Shown here: piece by piece, positions 59,100 to 60,927 of the stretch
Position numbering within the stretch: position 1 is the stretch's first letter
Layout: each line of letters starts with the position of its first letter
Assembly: GCF_001650735.1 (NCBI RefSeq)
Contig: NZ_LXVY01000022.1
Coordinates: 1 to 60,927, forward strand
Direction of reading: 5' to 3'
Source: Sphingomonas sp. TDK1
GTDB taxonomy: Bacteria > Pseudomonadota > Alphaproteobacteria > Sphingomonadales > Sphingomonadaceae
Length of the DNA: 60,927 bases
Notes under the pieces: generated by a model
Told to the model about the DNA's origin: nothing
What the model saw: the letters and a program-made list of their open reading frames with translations, nothing else
The model's database searches: none
Program-made: the position numbers and the translations under genes

Positions 59100-60927
59100 C
59101 ACGCCGCCTCCCGCTCACTGACGCGCTCGACGGGATAGCGCTCCAGGACCTTGGCCAGGATTGCAGCGCCGGTCGTATCGGTCGGCACGAACATCCGCAG
59201 CTTCCACGAGATGATCTCGTGGAACAGGCCATAGGCCCGCAGGCGATCGCGCATGGCGTCGGTGAAGCCCGACAGCTCGATGCGGTTGGCGCCCATGACC
59301 CGGACGCGACGAAGCTGAAGACCCTCGTTGAGGTCGACGATGGTCTTCCCGTCCATCAGCGCCATGAAGGCGTCGTCGGGCGTCAGGGTTGACGTGCCGG
59401 TCGCGAGCGCGCCCGCCACCCATGCGGGGGAGACGCGGCGACCGACGATGCGCTCGCCGTCATCGGTCTGGAGTCGATAAACCCGCGTCGACTCGTTCGG
59501 CAGCCGCTTCCAGATCGGCAGCAAGAGCCCACTGACGACATGGATGGTGCTATAGGCATACTCCGGCACCTCGGCCGCCTCGGCATCCCATGCCGCTGTG
59601 AAGGCGATCCGCTCCGCCTGCACCCAATGGGTCTCGTCCATCACCTTGATGGGAATGTTGTGCGCCTCCATCGGCCGGATCAGCCGCACGCGCCGTTCGA
59701 TCTCGCCATCGTCCAGCATGATGCTGGTGGTTGGTATCTGCACGGCGGCGCGGCCCGAACGCTCGTTGACCAGCAGCTTCGCGCCCGGGTCATCGAGATG
59801 GTCGAGCGCCTCGGCCAGCGTCACGGGACGGTTTCGCTGGCGCTGGGTGATGGTCAGCAGCCGAGCCTCGGCCCCGGTGCCAGGATGAACGTGGATCGTT
59901 CGGCGGTCGGTGACGATGAAGCTCTCGGCCTGCAGCGTCTCCAGCCCGACGTCGTAGCTGCCCGAAGCGATTGCGCCTTCGATCTTGGCGTTCAGCAGCC
60001 GCTCGAACGCGGTGAACAGGACACCCTGAAGCTCGATGGTCAGCGCCAGCAACCTGTTGAGGAACGTCGTGATGGGCGGCAACTCATCCTTGATGCCGGT
60101 GGAATCCATCAGCGAGAGGCCCGTGGCATCCTCGAACATCTGGAGTGAGCACCCCTCGACCTTGCCGCGCACCAGCAGCAGGTAGAGCTGCCGCAGGGCG
60201 TCGCGGGCGTAGTGGCTCTCCAGATTGTCCTCGGGCCGGAACAGGCCTTGACCGCCCGTCTGGCGCTGGCCGCGCGTGATCGCGCCCAGCGTGTCGAGGC
60301 GGCGAGCGATGGTCGAGAGAAAGCGCTTTTCCGCCTTCACGTCCGTCGAGATCGGCCGGAACAGCGGTGGCTGCGCCTGGTTGGTCCGGTTGGTGCGGCC
60401 CAGGCCCTGAATGGCGGCGTCGGCCTTCCAGCCCGGCTCCAGCAGATAGTGGACGCGCAGGCGCTGGTTCCGCGCCGACAGATCGGCGTGGTAGCTGCGC
60501 CCGGTGCCGCCCGCGTCGGAGAAGATCAGAATGCGCTTCTGATCATCCATGAAGGCTTGCGTTTCGGCCAGATTGGCCGAGGCGGCGCGGTTCTCCACGG
60601 CGAGGCGGTCGATGCCGCCGGGGCTGGTCATGGAGTCGGCACCCGACTTGCGGACGATGCGGCGCGAACGTCCCGTCACCTCTGCTACGACATCGGTGCC
60701 GAAGCGCTGGACGATCTGATCGAGCGCGCCGGGAACCGGGGGCAGCGAAGCGAGCCTCTCGATCAGGCGGTCACGACGGGCAACGGCATCGCGGCTCTCG
60801 ACCGGCTGGCCGTCGCGAAACACCGGCCGCGACGACAGATTGCCCTCGCTGTCGGTGAACGGCTCATAGAGCTGGACCGGGAAGGAATGGGCGAGATAAT
60901 CCAGAACGTATTCTTTGCAGTCGCAGT
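59099..60927 (-). CDS. strawberry-notch-like helicase, C-terminal part (cut by window edge)
   Basis: The frame has no start within the window and leaves it at the right edge, so only the last 609 or so residues are seen. They include ILIFSDAGGTGRSYHADLSA and AIQGLGRTNRTNQAQPPLFR, the C-terminal half of an SF2 helicase with the arginine finger motif QGLGRTNR that marks strawberry-notch proteins, then a long C-terminal domain without known motifs. In other ICEs the N-terminal half adds a methyltransferase-like domain and the Walker motifs. Function in bacteria is unknown; DNA remodelling during transfer or defence is possible. An ATG or GTG near 60823 is internal. Confidence 0.88.
   Translation of the reverse strand, partial: CDCKEYVLDYLAHSFPVQLYEPFTDSEGNLSSRPVFRDGQPVESRDAVARRDRLIERLASLPPVPGALDQIVQRFGTDVVAEVTGRSRRIVRKSGADSMTSPGGIDRLAVENRAASANLAETQAFMDDQKRILIFSDAGGTGRSYHADLSARNQRLRVHYLLEPGWKADAAIQGLGRTNRTNQAQPPLFRPISTDVKAEKRFLSTIARRLDTLGAITRGQRQTGGQGLFRPEDNLESHYARDALRQLYLLLVRGKVEGCSLQMFEDATGLSLMDSTGIKDELPPITTFLNRLLALTIELQGVLFTAFERLLNAKIEGAIASGSYDVGLETLQAESFIVTDRRTIHVHPGTGAEARLLTITQRQRNRPVTLAEALDHLDDPGAKLLVNERSGRAAVQIPTTSIMLDDGEIERRVRLIRPMEAHNIPIKVMDETHWVQAERIAFTAAWDAEAAEVPEYAYSTIHVVSGLLLPIWKRLPNESTRVYRLQTDDGERIVGRRVSPAWVAGALATGTSTLTPDDAFMALMDGKTIVDLNEGLQLRRVRVMGANRIELSGFTDAMRDRLRAYGLFHEIISWKLRMFVPTDTTGAAILAKVLERYPVERVSEREAA

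Larger units (their letters stand above)
22300..60927. mobile_element. Tn4371-like integrative and conjugative element (left end inside radC; right end outside)
   Basis: From the radC break to the right edge the genes form one conjugative element: excisionase-like HTH gene, IS3 insertion, cargo genes, a complete trbBCDEJKLFGI set with DUF2274, traG, a VirD2-type relaxase, TraF-like peptidase, parA, repA, and DUF736/DUF2493/Toprim/strawberry-notch accessory genes. The order repA-parA-traF-relaxase-traG-trb is that of the Tn4371 ICE family. No integrase is in the window and no direct repeat was identified with certainty, so the right boundary and exact att sequence are unknown. An integrated plasmid is the main alternative. 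Confidence 0.8.

Overview
The window is high-GC alphaproteobacterial DNA, most likely from a Sphingomonas-type sphingomonad. Pointers are the short clustered intergenic palindromes, the glyA-nrdR pairing, the hisB-YciI-hisH-hisA-hisF cluster with hisE and a HIT gene downstream, the alpha-type SspB next to it, and frequent GTG/TTG starts. No rRNA, tRNA or CRISPR array was seen.

Part 1 (about 1-22.3 kb) is ordinary chromosome. It opens with the tail of an IS110-type transposase. Then come queG, a NatAB-like ABC exporter, the overlapping rpiB-glyA-nrdR-trmJ-like run, a DbpA-like DEAD helicase, an SLC13-type permease, a quinone oxidoreductase, an adenosine-kinase-like PfkB kinase, an amino-acid permease, a HIT protein and the histidine genes. 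Between hisE and hisF lies a decayed second copy of the hisF 3' end and an AT-richer stretch carrying a small secreted-protein gene.

Part 2 starts at about 22.30 kb, where a radC reading frame stops matching RadC just before its VHNHPSG motif. Everything from there to the right edge looks like one integrative and conjugative element (ICE) with a Tn4371-like backbone, running off the window. Its left end holds a small excisionase-like HTH gene, an IS3-family element that removed most of an SDR gene, and a visibly lower-GC cargo (24.3-33.5 kb). The cargo encodes two paralogous ArsR repressors, an NAD(P)-binding reductase, a luciferase-like oxidoreductase, an Old Yellow Enzyme, an aldehyde dehydrogenase, an AcuI-like acryloyl-CoA reductase with its AcuR-like TetR repressor, a broken HxlR regulator and a LysR regulator. 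Together they suggest handling of electrophilic unsaturated carbonyls or aldehydes (inference).

Part 3 (33.5-53.7 kb, all minus strand) is the transfer and maintenance backbone. In transcription order it reads: AlpA-like HTH, repA, iteron-like repeats, parA, an RHH protein, DUF2840, the TraF-like peptidase, DUF736, a lytic transglycosylase, a VirD2-type relaxase, traG (VirD4), a CopG-like protein, trbB-C-D-E-J-K-L-F-G-I and DUF2274. Upstream of these, a DUF6499-DUF2285 gene carries a one-base frameshift.

Part 4 (53.8-60.9 kb) is a less understood ICE module: an XRE regulator, a second DUF736 protein, a four-helix membrane protein, a 55-residue protein, a DUF2493 protein, a Toprim primase-like protein and the C-terminal part of a strawberry-notch-like helicase that leaves the window. 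A flavin-reductase gene sits among them on the opposite strand. No integrase and no certain att repeat are visible, so the second end and the 5' part of radC should lie beyond the right edge.
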